DNA of 64,000 nt from Thermococcus gorgonarius (GTDB taxonomy: Archaea > Methanobacteriota_B > Thermococci > Thermococcales > Thermococcaceae). This document shows, piece after piece, positions 16,323-24,925 of the stretch. The notes beneath the pieces were generated by a model. The model saw only the letters and a program-made list of their open reading frames with translations. It had not been told where the DNA came from and did no database searches. The translations under genes were made by a program, and so were the position numbers. Where the stretch lies: the NCBI RefSeq assembly GCF_002214385.1, contig NZ_CP014855.1, positions 992,001-1,056,000 of the forward strand. The letters are read 5' to 3'. The first letter of the stretch is position 1. Every line of letters begins with the position of its first letter.

Positions 16323-17101
16323 TACTGGGGCCGTCTATCCCTGAAAATATCGTTGTAGTCGTTAAGCCGTTTGTTCCGCGCAAGGCTTAGATCTATCTCC
16401 GCTGTTCCAACCTCCTCTCCGTCTTCGCTCCCTTCCACCAGGGTCTCGGCCAGGGGGGAGTTTATCTGGCTCCTCCCTATGAACCTCAGGCCCCTCTCCT
16501 CGCCGACGCGGTCGGCCGTTATCGTGTACACCCTGTTCTCAAGAGCCCTTATCGGCATGGCCCTTGGAGCGTAGGGCATGACCAGGTTAGCGGGATGGGC
16601 TATGATCTCGGCTCCCTTGAGGGCCAGCGTTCTCGCGCTTTCGGGGAAGAACCAGTCGAAGCATATCATCACTCCAATCCTTGCGAAGCCAAGTTGAAAC
16701 ACCTCGAAGCCAAGGTTACCGGGTTCAAAGAACTCTTTTTCTCGGGCAAAGAGATGTATCTTACGGTACTTGCCCACGTAACCTTGCGGCCCGACGACGA
16801 CTGCGGAGTTGTAAAGCCTTCCCAGGTTGTCCTTTTCTGCAGTCCCGGCAACTATGGAAATGCTGTATTTTTTTGCCACCTTAACAAGAAATCTGGTGGT
16901 TTTTCCGTTTGGAATGGGCTGGGCAACCGATTCGACTTCCTCTCTGTTCTCAAAGTTGTATCCCGTATCGAAGAGCTCAGGAAGGACTATAAGCTTGGCA
17001 CCATTCTCCGCGGCCTTCTCGATTAGGCTTTCTGCCTTTAGGTAGTTCTCTTCAGGCTCCAGCAGTTTTGGGTACATCTGCCCGAAGGCAACCCTGATCA
17101 C
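16310..17101 (-). CDS. Carbon-nitrogen hydrolase (nitrilase superfamily amidase)
   Basis: 263 residues with the Glu-Lys-Cys triad: E in LIVLPELFDTGYNF (about 43), K in GKYRKIHLF (about 113) and C in GVMICFDWFFPE (about 146). The sequence closely resembles the crystallised nitrilase-superfamily proteins of Pyrococcus (the PH0642 type), whose natural substrate is uncertain. GTG 17101 follows AGGTGG at 5 nt; an earlier GTG at 17110 lies inside that site. Monocistronic, cytoplasmic. Confidence 0.92.
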   Translation of the reverse strand: MIRVAFGQMYPKLLEPEENYLKAESLIEKAAENGAKLIVLPELFDTGYNFENREEVESVAQPIPNGKTTRFLVKVAKKYSISIVAGTAEKDNLGRLYNSAVVVGPQGYVGKYRKIHLFAREKEFFEPGNLGFEVFQLGFARIGVMICFDWFFPESARTLALKGAEIIAHPANLVMPYAPRAMPIRALENRVYTITADRVGEERGLRFIGRSQINSPLAETLVEGSEDGEEVGTAEIDLSLARNKRLNDYNDIFRDRRPQYYAR

Positions 17102-17452
17102 GTGTTCCACCTAACTGGGAACATGCAACAAAGGTACATAAGTATTATCGTTCAACGCAGGCGATTTTTACGGGATTAACCAGGCGTTATTTAAGAATTG
17201 CACGATTTGAAAACTGTTTTTTGTCAATGCTTTTTTATAACTAACGCATCAAGTCAAATTAACCTTTAAATCACATATAACTGGAAAAGAAACCCAAAGC
17301 CACAGTAATTTTTTGCAGGGCAAAACTTTTCCAGTTAGCAGGTTTTATCTAAAACCACCTTCAAAATCCGCTCACTAGCACTGGCAGGCAATCTCTTGGG
17401 AAAAACTTAAAAACATGCCTCTAAACTTCTCCAGGAATAGGAGGTGACGATC
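17102..17452. other. A/T-rich intergenic stretch with promoters
   Basis: About 350 bases with no ORF supported by a ribosome site. It holds a 12-bp perfect inverted repeat (17278-17337) and several A/T-rich TATA-like strings (tttttataac at 17232, ctttaaatc at 17264, acttaaaaac at 17405). The last fits a promoter for rpl41e. Otherwise nothing recognised. Confidence 0.5.
17278..17337. repeat. 60-nt inverted repeat (12-bp perfect arms)
   Basis: TAACTGGAAAAG at 17278-17289 is exactly complementary to CTTTTCCAGTTA at 17326-17337, with a 36-nt loop. It could be a transcribed hairpin, a protein site or a short remnant element. No box motifs for guide RNAs were found in it. Confidence 0.55.
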
Positions 17453-17566
17453 ATGAAGAGGAGACCAAGGAAGTGGAAGAAAAAAGGGAGAATGAGGTGG
17501 AAGTGGATTAAGAAGAGAATAAGGCGCCTTAAGAGGCAGCGCAGAAAAGAGCGCGGCCTGATTTGA
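17453..17566 (+). CDS. rpl41e: Ribosomal protein L41e
   Basis: A 37-residue, extremely basic peptide beginning [20 protein letters not shown]: Arg and Lys make up well over half of it, exactly the character of L41e, a single helix bridging the ribosomal subunits. GGAGGTGA lies 5 nt before the ATG. It is easily missed because of its length. The metallophosphoesterase gene starts 32 nt downstream, so the two may be co-transcribed. Confidence 0.9.
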
Positions 17567-17598
17567 TTCCATTCATTCTCTTTTTTGGTGATTCCAAG

Positions 17599-18240
17599 AT
17601 GGACTTTATGGAACTCAGAAAGTTTTCGCTTTCTTTGAACACTTCCCTTGGCAAGACCCTTATAATGGCCGATCCTCACCTCGGGTTTGAGCTCTCCCGG
17701 GGCCTCAGGATAAGAACCCATTTTGAGGAAATCCTGTCCGAGTTCATCCTTTTAGAGGATCCCGATTTGGTGATAATCCTGGGCGATCTAAAAGAGCCCC
17801 TTGGATTGAGCTTCGAAATGAAATCAATTCTCAACCGTTTTTTCGAGAAGATCAGAGATTTTAACGTGGTGATGACAAAGGGAAATCACGACGGAAGACT
17901 GGAGGAGGTTACCTCAAAGTTCCCCAATGTGAAGGTTGTCGACCACTTTCTGCTGGATGGTCTTCTTTTTTTACATGGACACAAGCAGTTGCCAAGCGTG
18001 GAGTTTTTCGAGGGTTATTTGGGCCACGTTCATCCTGCTTACACCTTTAAAGGGGTAACCGCGAAGAAAATCAAGGTATTCGTCCGTATCGGGAAGTTCC
18101 TGATATTCCCCACGATAAACCCCTTCCTAGAGGGATTCGATATAAGAAGTGGAATAAAATTAGTCCCATTTTTAAGAGAAGCCAAGAACGCAGATTTGTT
18201 CCTCCCTGAGGGAACGTACATTGGAAGGATTGAGCTGTAG
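17599..18240 (+). CDS. Metallophosphoesterase
   Basis: 213 residues with calcineurin-like motifs in order: LIMADPHLG (D-x-H), VIILGDLKEP (GD; the usual following N/R is changed), VMTKGNHDG (GNHD), FLHGHKQ and GYLGHVHPAY (GHxH-like). These bind two metals. It resembles the archaeal phosphoesterases seen next to helicases, but the neighbour here is L41e, so the substrate is unknown. The start is ATG 17599 after GGTGATTCC; ATG 17608 is an alternative. Confidence 0.82.
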   Translation: MDFMELRKFSLSLNTSLGKTLIMADPHLGFELSRGLRIRTHFEEILSEFILLEDPDLVIILGDLKEPLGLSFEMKSILNRFFEKIRDFNVVMTKGNHDGRLEEVTSKFPNVKVVDHFLLDGLLFLHGHKQLPSVEFFEGYLGHVHPAYTFKGVTAKKIKVFVRIGKFLIFPTINPFLEGFDIRSGIKLVPFLREAKNADLFLPEGTYIGRIEL

Positions 18241-18571
18241 AGAAATTAAGAAGGCGGGCCTCAAGCCCACCGGACCCGCTTTGATTTCAACCCACGAAGA
18301 GGCCTATTTAAACCATTCATGACGTGATTTATATCATGGCTGCAAGTTAAGCTTTATTTGGATTTGAGCCGATTACTCAGGCATTAAAACATTCAAGAAC
18401 CCCTATTTAAGTTTTTTCATTTGAATTCCGCAAAGATCATCTTAGGACATTGGTGATGACCTATTAGACATCCAAAATGTTTTCACGAAAAAACTGGAGC
18501 ATTGTGAATTATGTAAACAAGAGTTAAACATCTCGGAAAATCAATAAATGGGTCAAAGTAAACGCCCAGAG
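18241..18571. other. Intergenic stretch, mostly A/T-rich
   Basis: After a G/C hairpin at its left end (18254-18276) the rest is A/T-rich with no convincing ORF. One C-box-like GGTGATGA at 18452 has no D box at a sensible distance. TATA-like strings point both ways. Nothing else recognised. Confidence 0.4.
18254..18276 (+). terminator. G/C hairpin after the phosphoesterase gene
   Basis: Arms GCGGG and CCCGC enclose a smaller GGGC/GCCC hairpin and are followed by TTTGATTT, 13 nt after the stop codon. This could terminate the L41e-phosphoesterase transcript. On the opposite strand a TATA-like GGTTTAAATAG near 18300 could instead drive a short RNA through it. Confidence 0.35.
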
Positions 18572-18985
18572 TCACTTCTGAAGTTCCTGGGCTTTTTTAG
18601 CGAGCTCCTGAAGCTGAAGCTCAAGCTTCTTGAGGGCTTCTTGAGTTCTCGCTATGGCCTCATCGTACTCCCGGATTCTTCTCTCCAGGTAGGACACTGC
18701 ATCCCTTATTTCCTTCTCCACAGCATAACCTGCCCCAACGCTGATTATGGCGTGTTCTTTATCCACTACGACCCCCTTAAGAAACGATCCCGCCCCGACT
18801 GGAACAAGAATCTCGGGTTTTTCATCTTCCACTTTTTCAAGCTTCTCCAGGGTCTCCTTGACAGCTAGGAACTCGTTTCTTCCCAGCGTCAAAAGTTCCA
18901 AGTTCTGGGCCAGCAGCTGTGCCTGTGCCTGGAGAAGCTGATACTCGTAAGCCAAACGCTCAAGCTTCTCGTTTCTCTCTGCCAT
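18572..18985 (-). CDS. pfdA: Prefoldin alpha subunit
   Basis: 137 residues: two long coiled-coil helices ([20 protein letters not shown] and the C-terminal [20 protein letters not shown]) around a beta-hairpin region with [15 protein letters not shown] and [11 protein letters not shown], the alpha-class hallmark. It forms the hexameric chaperone with four beta subunits, which are not in this window. ATG 18985 follows GGTGATGATA. The regulator upstream on the same strand ends 45 nt before. Confidence 0.93.
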   Translation of the reverse strand: MAERNEKLERLAYEYQLLQAQAQLLAQNLELLTLGRNEFLAVKETLEKLEKVEDEKPEILVPVGAGSFLKGVVVDKEHAIISVGAGYAVEKEIRDAVSYLERRIREYDEAIARTQEALKKLELQLQELAKKAQELQK

Positions 18986-19029
18986 TATCATCACCACGCT
19001 GCCATACTCCCAACCCTTTAAAGGGTTTT

Positions 19030-19602
19030 TCACCCCTTTCTTTTAAAGATATCAACCCTCGTGATTATGCCAACAATCTTTCCGTTTTTATCCTGAACAA
19101 GCACTGCCGGATGTTCTTCAAGGAGGTATTTGACAACCTCTAAGTCTTCATCCTCATTTACTATCGGGAAAGGCTCGTCCATAACCTCGATGACCTTCCT
19201 GTCGTAGATATCTTCGTACTCCAGGCTGCGCCTCACCAGGGATCGTTCTGTTACCGAGCCCACGACCTTATTGCCGCTTATTACCGGTATCTGGGAAATA
19301 TTATGGGCATTCATGAGTTTTATAACGTCTTCGACTTTCTCATAGGGCTTAACTGAGATAACGGGGGAAGACATTACGTCAGCAGCCTTAGGCAGGGCCT
19401 TTTTACACTCCAGAAGAGCCTGAAGAATCCTGTTAAAGGTCGAAAGCCTCGGATCAACTTTACCGTTCTCGAGTTTGGCTATATAAGCCTGTGTAACCCC
19501 TGCCTTTCTGGCCAGCTCGTCTTGGGTTATCCCGAGTTCCTGGCGTATCTTCCTGATGATTGAGGGATCAATTGGACGGGGTATCACGACCGTAACTACC
19601 AC
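19030..19602 (-). CDS. XRE-type HTH regulator with tandem CBS domains
   Basis: 190 residues. An N-terminal helix-turn-helix ([20 protein letters not shown], about 20-39) is followed by two CBS motifs ([20 protein letters not shown] and [20 protein letters not shown]), which usually bind adenine nucleotides. This fusion is a known archaeal family; targets are unknown. The start is GTG at 19602 or GTG at 19587; GGTGG between them favours the second. It lies ahead of pfdA on the same strand. Confidence 0.86.
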   Translation of the reverse strand: MVVTVVIPRPIDPSIIRKIRQELGITQDELARKAGVTQAYIAKLENGKVDPRLSTFNRILQALLECKKALPKAADVMSSPVISVKPYEKVEDVIKLMNAHNISQIPVISGNKVVGSVTERSLVRRSLEYEDIYDRKVIEVMDEPFPIVNEDEDLEVVKYLLEEHPAVLVQDKNGKIVGIITRVDIFKRKG

Positions 19603-19687
19603 CGGTTATATCAGGATCACTGAGGTTAATAAACCTTAGCTCGGAAGGGCTTTGATGAAGTGAAGATACGTCAACCAGATTATGAAA

Positions 19688-19701
19688 ATCAGCCGGCTGA
19701 T
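19688..19701. promoter_or_regulatory. 14-bp perfect palindrome
   Basis: ATCAGCCGGCTGAT is fully self-complementary and lies in the 214-bp gap upstream of the HTH-CBS gene. It is about 85 bp before that gene's start, so it could be an upstream operator. Chance occurrence is not excluded. Confidence 0.25.
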
Positions 19702-19816
19702 CTTATCGTACTCTGGAGAAGATCCTCAGCGATTTGTTCCTCCTGTGCTATGCCCTGACCTTCCTCCGTATAAGGCAAGGGTTCCAAGAGAAAAAGATAA
19801 AAACTGGTCTCCAACT

Positions 19817-20749
19817 TCACTCCCGCTGAGAATGGGTCCTAGCGTACCACTCCACCGTCTTCTTGAGGCCTTCCTCCAGCGACCACTCCGGCTCGAAGCC
19901 AAGCTTCCTTATCTCACTTATGTCCGCGAGGCTGTGCCTTATGTCGCCAGGCCTTGGCTTATCGAAGATTATCGAGCTCGTAGTTCCCGTTATCTCGATC
20001 ACCTTCATTGCCAGCTCAAGAATACTTGTCTGCTTGCCCGTAGCCACGTTGAAAACCCTGCCGTTCGCCTTCCTGCTCTCCGCGGCGAGAAGGTTCGCCT
20101 TAACGACGTCCCTAACGTAGATGAAATCGCGCGTCTGCTTTCCATCGCCGAAAATTACAAGGGGTTCCCCAGCCAGGGCCCGGTTTATGAAGATGCTTAT
20201 TACTCCAGCGTACTGGTTAAACCCCTGCCTCGGGCCGAAGACGTTGAAGTAGCGGAGGGCCACAACGGGCAAACCATAGAGCTCGTGGAAGACCCTGAGG
20301 TATTCCTCAGCAGTTGCCTTCGTGACGCCGTAGGGTGAGAGGGGCCTCGGTCTCTCTGTTTCTTTAAGCGGCAGGTTGGGGTTGTCTCCGTAGACTGCCG
20401 CAGAAGAGGCAAATATCAGCTTCCCGTGGCCCTCAATAAGGGCCTTGAGGATGTTGAGCGTCCCCAAAACGTTGACCTCCTCGGTAAAGATCGGATCGCG
20501 AACGCTCTCGACGACGCTGACCTGAGCCGCCTCGTGGAAGACGTAGTCCGCGTTGCTTATCAGCTCGGCTATGCTCTGATAGTCCCTTATGTCCGCCTTT
20601 ATCAGTTTCGCCCCGGGCGGGACGTTCTCCTCCTTCCCGGTGTAGAGGTTGTCGATCACTATGACCTCGTTGTCCTTGACGAGCTCCCAGGCTATGTGGG
20701 AGCCTATGAAGCCTGCACCGCCAGTAACGACTACCAGCTTGTTTTTCAC
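19817..20749 (-). CDS. galE: UDP-glucose 4-epimerase-like NAD-dependent epimerase
   Basis: 310 residues, extended short-chain dehydrogenase fold: NAD site VVVTGGAGFIGSHIA (5-19), catalytic SSAAVYGD with Y-x-x-x-K in SPYGVTKATAEEY (about 140-152), and substrate-side YFNVFGPRQG. Typical of archaeal GalE-like epimerases interconverting UDP-glucose and UDP-galactose (or the N-acetyl forms). The start is GTG after GGGGGATTAAAG. Likely supplies sugar nucleotides for surface glycans. Substrate is not certain. Confidence 0.85.
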   Translation of the reverse strand: MKNKLVVVTGGAGFIGSHIAWELVKDNEVIVIDNLYTGKEENVPPGAKLIKADIRDYQSIAELISNADYVFHEAAQVSVVESVRDPIFTEEVNVLGTLNILKALIEGHGKLIFASSAAVYGDNPNLPLKETERPRPLSPYGVTKATAEEYLRVFHELYGLPVVALRYFNVFGPRQGFNQYAGVISIFINRALAGEPLVIFGDGKQTRDFIYVRDVVKANLLAAESRKANGRVFNVATGKQTSILELAMKVIEITGTTSSIIFDKPRPGDIRHSLADISEIRKLGFEPEWSLEEGLKKTVEWYARTHSQRE

Positions 20750-20882
20750 CTTTAATCCCCCACCTTTGGTTTTTGTCGCAAGTTTTAACCTTTTGGAATC
20801 TGGTCTGTTTTATTTTAACATTTTCATGCCAAACTCGAAACCATTATAAACCCCTTCTTGACTTAAATATGGGTAAGGAGCC

Positions 20883-21902
20883 ATGCCGAGCTACATCGTT
20901 GTTGGCGGCCAATGGGGTGACGAGGGCAAGGGGTCAATAATAGCTTACCTCGCCCTGAAGGACAAACCGGACGTTATAGCACGCGGTGGAGTCGGAACGA
21001 ACGCAGGACACAGCGTTTTTATAAACGGCAGAAAATACGCAGTGAGGCAGCTTCCAACGGGCTTCATGCAGACGAAGGCGCGGCTTTTAGTTGGTGCAGG
21101 CGTTCTGGTTGATCCCGAAGTGTTTTTCCAAGAGCTCGAAGCGCTTAAGGACTTTAAAGTTGCTGAGAGGGTCGGCATTGACTACCGCTGTGCAATAATC
21201 GAGGAGAAGCACAAACAGCTTGATAGAACGAACGGACACCTCCACGATAAGATAGGAACAACAGGAAGCGGTTGCGGGCCGGCGAACGCAGATAGGGTAA
21301 TGAGAAGGGCAAAGCTCGCGAGAGATATCCCGGAACTTGAGCCTTACCTGACAGACGTTGCCGCCGAGGTCAACGACGCCCTGGATGAAGGCAAGCTCGT
21401 CCTAGTTGAGGGGACCCAGGGCTTCGGGCTGAGCCTCTACTACGGAACTTACCCCTACGTAACATCAAAGGATACGACCGCTTCAGCCATTGCGAGCGAC
21501 GTTGGAATTGGTCCGACGAGGGTTGATGACGTCATAGTCGTCTTCAAGAGTTTTCCGACAAGGGTTGGAGCCGGCCCGTTCCCGACAGAGATGAGCCAGG
21601 AAGAGGCTGAAAAGCTCGGCTTGGTTGAGTACGGGACAGTTACAGGGAGGAGGCGCCGCGTCGGCTGGTTTAACTTCGAGTTTGCCCGCTACTCCGCCAG
21701 GCTCAACGGGGCGACGATGCTCGCTTTGACGATGCTCGACAAGTACGACAAAAGGGCTTTCGGCGTCACTGACTACGATAAGCTCCCAAAGAAGGCAAAG
21801 GAGTTCGTGGAGGAAATAGAAGAAAGGGTTGGCGTTCCAGTGGCTTTAATCAAGACCGGGCCAGAGCTGGAGCACATAATAGACAGGAGGGAGAACGTTT
21901 AG
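20883..21902 (+). CDS. purA: Adenylosuccinate synthetase (short archaeal form)
   Basis: 339 residues, about 90 shorter than bacterial PurA, as is usual in Thermococcales. [12 protein letters not shown] (7-18) is the GTP/IMP site with the catalytic Asp, NAGHSVF carries the catalytic His, and [17 protein letters not shown] and [12 protein letters not shown] bind IMP and aspartate. It makes adenylosuccinate in AMP synthesis. GGTAAGGAG precedes ATG; TATA-like cattataaac lies at about 20843. Confidence 0.95.
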   Translation: MPSYIVVGGQWGDEGKGSIIAYLALKDKPDVIARGGVGTNAGHSVFINGRKYAVRQLPTGFMQTKARLLVGAGVLVDPEVFFQELEALKDFKVAERVGIDYRCAIIEEKHKQLDRTNGHLHDKIGTTGSGCGPANADRVMRRAKLARDIPELEPYLTDVAAEVNDALDEGKLVLVEGTQGFGLSLYYGTYPYVTSKDTTASAIASDVGIGPTRVDDVIVVFKSFPTRVGAGPFPTEMSQEEAEKLGLVEYGTVTGRRRRVGWFNFEFARYSARLNGATMLALTMLDKYDKRAFGVTDYDKLPKKAKEFVEEIEERVGVPVALIKTGPELEHIIDRRENV

Positions 21903-21947
21903 TCATTCATTCCAATTCAATAATCAACTAGGCAAGATTATTACTCT

Positions 21948-22892
21948 TCATTCTTCATGATCTCGGGAATTAACGAGGACAACCTCAAAGTGAGCCTCTT
22001 TACCAATGTCTCTGTGCATGGGAACGTCGATGACGAGCCTTATCCCGTACTTTCCATGTCCCATCAAGTACTCACCCATGCCGAAGAGCCTTCTGAAATC
22101 CTTTGGAGAGAAATCTTGGAGGGTCACAATAACGGTCTTTTCACCCGGCTTCAGCCATCTGAATGGGTTGAATGAAAAAGCATAGTTCAGTCCCTCAGCT
22201 ATTTTAAAGCGATTGGAGGGGTAATCCTCATGATAAAGCTCCACCTTGCTCTTCCTGGCCTTTCTAATGAATGAACTTACCTTTCCCTCAAGGATGTTTC
22301 CCTTTCCTTCAAAATTTAATGTGGCATAGTCATCTCCATAGGTTACGGTTAAAGTTCCACTCCCCCTAACGGCCCCTCTGGGCTCGAGAACCATTACGAT
22401 AACCCCTTCATACTTACCTCCCAGCTTAACTGCCGGAGCGGAGATGTAACCCTCGTCATCGCGTTTCACACTGACCACGAACTTCCCGGAGGGAAGTGGA
22501 ACCCTTGAGGCCTTGCCCTTCTCGTTTTCCTGAAACTTTGAGTACACACGGTACGTCCTGTTCCTTCCCGAGCTGCTCCAGTAGCCCTTAGCGGAGTAAA
22601 CCCCGGTTTCATAGTCAACTTCCTCCTGGAGGTAGATTCCATCATCCTCTATCCGGGCTTTTGAGAGGAAGGCATCAAGGTGGGCAAGGCGGCGCTTGAC
22701 AATGGCTAAACCAAGAACGAAAGAAGCAACAACAAAGACCGCTGTGATTCCAAGCGCCAAGAGAACATTCTGGGAGATGTGAAGGGATATCTCAAGTCCC
22801 TTGTAAACGAATATCCCTGCAACGGCGCCAATTATTATGAATGGCCCGATAATGTTGCCCTTTGAGGGTTTTCCCACGATCACCTCAACCAT
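21948..22892 (-). CDS. Hypothetical membrane-anchored protein
   Basis: 314 residues. Two N-terminal membrane helices (IIGPFIIIGAVAGIFVYKG and NVLLALGITAVFVVASFVLG) are followed by a soluble beta-rich region of about 240 residues with charged C-terminus. I do not recognise the family. The start is ATG 22892, 2 nt after the stop of the lipase gene upstream on the same strand, so the two are coupled. Possibly it works at the membrane with the lipase; that is inference. Confidence 0.7.
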   Translation of the reverse strand: MVEVIVGKPSKGNIIGPFIIIGAVAGIFVYKGLEISLHISQNVLLALGITAVFVVASFVLGLAIVKRRLAHLDAFLSKARIEDDGIYLQEEVDYETGVYSAKGYWSSSGRNRTYRVYSKFQENEKGKASRVPLPSGKFVVSVKRDDEGYISAPAVKLGGKYEGVIVMVLEPRGAVRGSGTLTVTYGDDYATLNFEGKGNILEGKVSSFIRKARKSKVELYHEDYPSNRFKIAEGLNYAFSFNPFRWLKPGEKTVIVTLQDFSPKDFRRLFGMGEYLMGHGKYGIRLVIDVPMHRDIGKEAHFEVVLVNSRDHEE

Positions 22893-22894
22893 TC

Positions 22895-23668
22895 TCAAGA
22901 CCTCTGGAGGAGCCACTCAACTATCTTCCTGTGGAACTCCTCCCCCCACTCGGGGTCCTCGAATATCTCGTGGTAAGCTCCTGGAAACTCCTTTAGCTCT
23001 TTGTCTTCTACCTTGAGCTCCTCGAAGAGCCTCCTCGAGCCTTCTGGTGGAGTGATAACATCCCCAGTCCCAACGAGGAGTAGAACCGGGACTTTTATTC
23101 TCCCCGCCTCCCTGTGGGCAAGCTCCATGTTCTCGAAGATGCTCCTCCCAAGCTTGGCCGAGACTCTGTCGTGGACAAGCGGGTCCTCCACGTAGGCCTT
23201 AACGGCCTCTGGGTTCCTTGAGAGGAGTTCTGGCTTTATGCCGTTAGAGAGCGTCAGGCCTGGAGCAACCCTCCCGAGGAACTTTGCCAGAGCCACCATG
23301 AAGCCCGGCGTTTCAGGACTCTTGGCGAGGGCCGGTGAAGAAGCCACTACACCTCTGATTTTGTCGGGCCTCGTCTCGGCGTACCTTACAACCGTCAAAC
23401 CGCCGAGGCTGTGGCCGAAGAGGAAGGGTTTTTCACCTAATTCTTCAATTATGGAATCAATTATTTCCATAGCCTCTTCGACGCTTGTGTGCCCCCTCTT
23501 GCCCGGGCTTTTCCCGTGTCCGGGCCAGTCGAAGGTGTAGACGGCGAAGCCGGCATCGTTCAGCATCCCTATCAGCTTTCCATACCTCCCGCTGTGCTCT
23601 CCGAGGCCGTGAACTAAAATGACCCAGCCCCTTTCAGGGGTTCCGAACTTGGCCTTGTAAACATCCAT
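22895..23668 (-). CDS. Alpha/beta hydrolase, lysophospholipase/monoglyceride lipase-like
   Basis: 257 residues with the serine-hydrolase triad: Ser in FLFGHSLGGLTV (about 91), Asp in LVGTGDVITPP, His in GAYHEIFEDPEW. The oxyanion motif LVHGLGEHSGRY and DWPGHGKSPG match the Hydrolase_4/monoglyceride lipase family. ATG 23668 is chosen because GGAGGG lies 6 nt before it; a TTG two codons earlier abuts that site. No signal peptide. Natural substrate unknown. Confidence 0.88.
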   Translation of the reverse strand: MDVYKAKFGTPERGWVILVHGLGEHSGRYGKLIGMLNDAGFAVYTFDWPGHGKSPGKRGHTSVEEAMEIIDSIIEELGEKPFLFGHSLGGLTVVRYAETRPDKIRGVVASSPALAKSPETPGFMVALAKFLGRVAPGLTLSNGIKPELLSRNPEAVKAYVEDPLVHDRVSAKLGRSIFENMELAHREAGRIKVPVLLLVGTGDVITPPEGSRRLFEELKVEDKELKEFPGAYHEIFEDPEWGEEFHRKIVEWLLQRS

Positions 23669-23737
23669 CCTCAACCCTCCAACCAGAGCCTTTTGATAGA
23701 AAGCCTAGCGGGAAATTTAGAAACAAAAGGAAATAGT

Positions 23738-24184
23738 TCACTCCTCAGCCCTTAGCTTCAGTGAGGTGTGCTCTTCCTTAAGGCGCTCAAGCTTTTCTAT
23801 CAGTTCCTCAGAGAGGGCTTTGAGCCGGACTGCCACGTCCTCAAGTTCCTTGATTCTCTCCTCCAGCTGCTTTTCCCTTTCTTCAACCTCCTCCATAGCC
23901 TTGGCAAGCTTTTCTTCCTCGCTCTTTCTGTAAACCTCAACGTGAAGGTTTTCGTAGTCCCACGCTATTCTCCCGTCTTCAATTTTGAACGGCACGGTAA
24001 TCCTGACAACGTCGCTCTTCTCAACACTGAGTTCCTGGAGCTTCTCGAATATTCTCTGGTTGAGCTCTCCGGCGGCCCTAACCACCTCCTTGGGCTCAAC
24101 CTTTCCTCGCGTTAGTGCAAAGAGAACCCTTCTAACTTTGTGGGCGTAGCCTGAGGCTCGAACGTAGCCGGTACTCAGCTTCAT
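23738..24184 (-). CDS. DUF2258-like protein with C-terminal coiled coil
   Basis: 148 residues. The first 85 form a compact beta/alpha domain (STGYVRASGYAHKVRRVLFA), the rest a long charged coiled coil (EEREKQLEERIKELEDVAVR). This matches my memory of the archaeal DUF2258 family, for which single-stranded nucleic-acid binding has been suggested. ATG 24184 follows GGTGATGTCC. Divergent from adk, with only about 57 nt between them. Confidence 0.72.
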   Translation of the reverse strand: MKLSTGYVRASGYAHKVRRVLFALTRGKVEPKEVVRAAGELNQRIFEKLQELSVEKSDVVRITVPFKIEDGRIAWDYENLHVEVYRKSEEEKLAKAMEEVEEREKQLEERIKELEDVAVRLKALSEELIEKLERLKEEHTSLKLRAEE

Positions 24185-24241
24185 GGACATCACCAAAAAT
24201 TTATTCTACCTAGGTACATAAATCCTTATTGGTGGTCACCG

Positions 24242-24916
24242 GTGAACATATTGATCTTCGGACCTCCGGGTTCCGGAAAGAGCACTCACTCGAGGAGAAT
24301 CGTCGAGGACTACGGCCTGACCTACATATCCTCGGGCGATCTGATAAGGCATGAGATAGAGCGAAAAAGCTCCCTGGGCCTTGAGATGGAAGCTTACCTC
24401 AGCAGGGGCGACCTGATACCGGACACGATAGTCAACACCCTGATAATATCGAAACTCAGAAGGCAGAGGGAAAACTTCATCCTCGACGGCTATCCACGAA
24501 CGCCCGAACAGGTAATAGCCCTCGAAAACTACCTCTACGACCACGGTATAAAGTTGGATCTCGCTCTAGAGATCTTCATCGACGAAGAGACAAGCATTGA
24601 AAGGATTTCAGGGAGAAGGATATGTCCAAACTGCGGCGCCGTTTATCACGTGAAATATAACCCACCCAAGGTGCCGGGGGTCTGCGACCTCTGTGGGTCA
24701 AAGCTCATCCAGAGGCCGGACGACAGGGAAGACGTCGTTAGAAAGCGCTACAGGATTTACACGAAGAATATGGAACCCATAATAAAGTTCTACCGCGGAA
24801 AAGGCATTTACGTTCGCGTCGATGGAGACGGGTCAATAGAGGAGGTCTGGAAAAGGATAAAACCGTTGCTCGACTACATCAGATCCAGAGAGGAAAAGAG
24901 AAAAGAACACGAGTAA
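24242..24916 (+). CDS. adk: Adenylate kinase with zinc lid
   Basis: 224 residues: P-loop GPPGSGKSTHS (7-17), AMP-site SSGDLIRHEIERK, DGYPRTPEQV, and a lid with four cysteines (RICPNCGAVYH and GVCDLCGSKL) that should bind zinc. It matches the bacterial-like long adenylate kinase of Thermococcales rather than the short trimeric archaeal type. The start is GTG 24242. The C-terminus ends convergently 9 nt from aglB. Confidence 0.93.
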   Translation: MNILIFGPPGSGKSTHSRRIVEDYGLTYISSGDLIRHEIERKSSLGLEMEAYLSRGDLIPDTIVNTLIISKLRRQRENFILDGYPRTPEQVIALENYLYDHGIKLDLALEIFIDEETSIERISGRRICPNCGAVYHVKYNPPKVPGVCDLCGSKLIQRPDDREDVVRKRYRIYTKNMEPIIKFYRGKGIYVRVDGDGSIEEVWKRIKPLLDYIRSREEKRKEHE

Positions 24917-24925
24917 TATGGAGGG

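Noticed and set aside
18440-18500. C-box-like GGTGATGA in the spacer
   Set aside because: No CTGA box follows at any usual distance.
18548-18868. 106-codon plus-strand ORF
   Set aside because: It is the complement of prefoldin alpha, whose family match is clear.
19645-19704. Possible C/D RNA on the plus strand (TTGATGA, ATTATGA, CTGA)
   Set aside because: C' and D lie 12 nt apart, but no acceptable D' box and no terminal stem are present.
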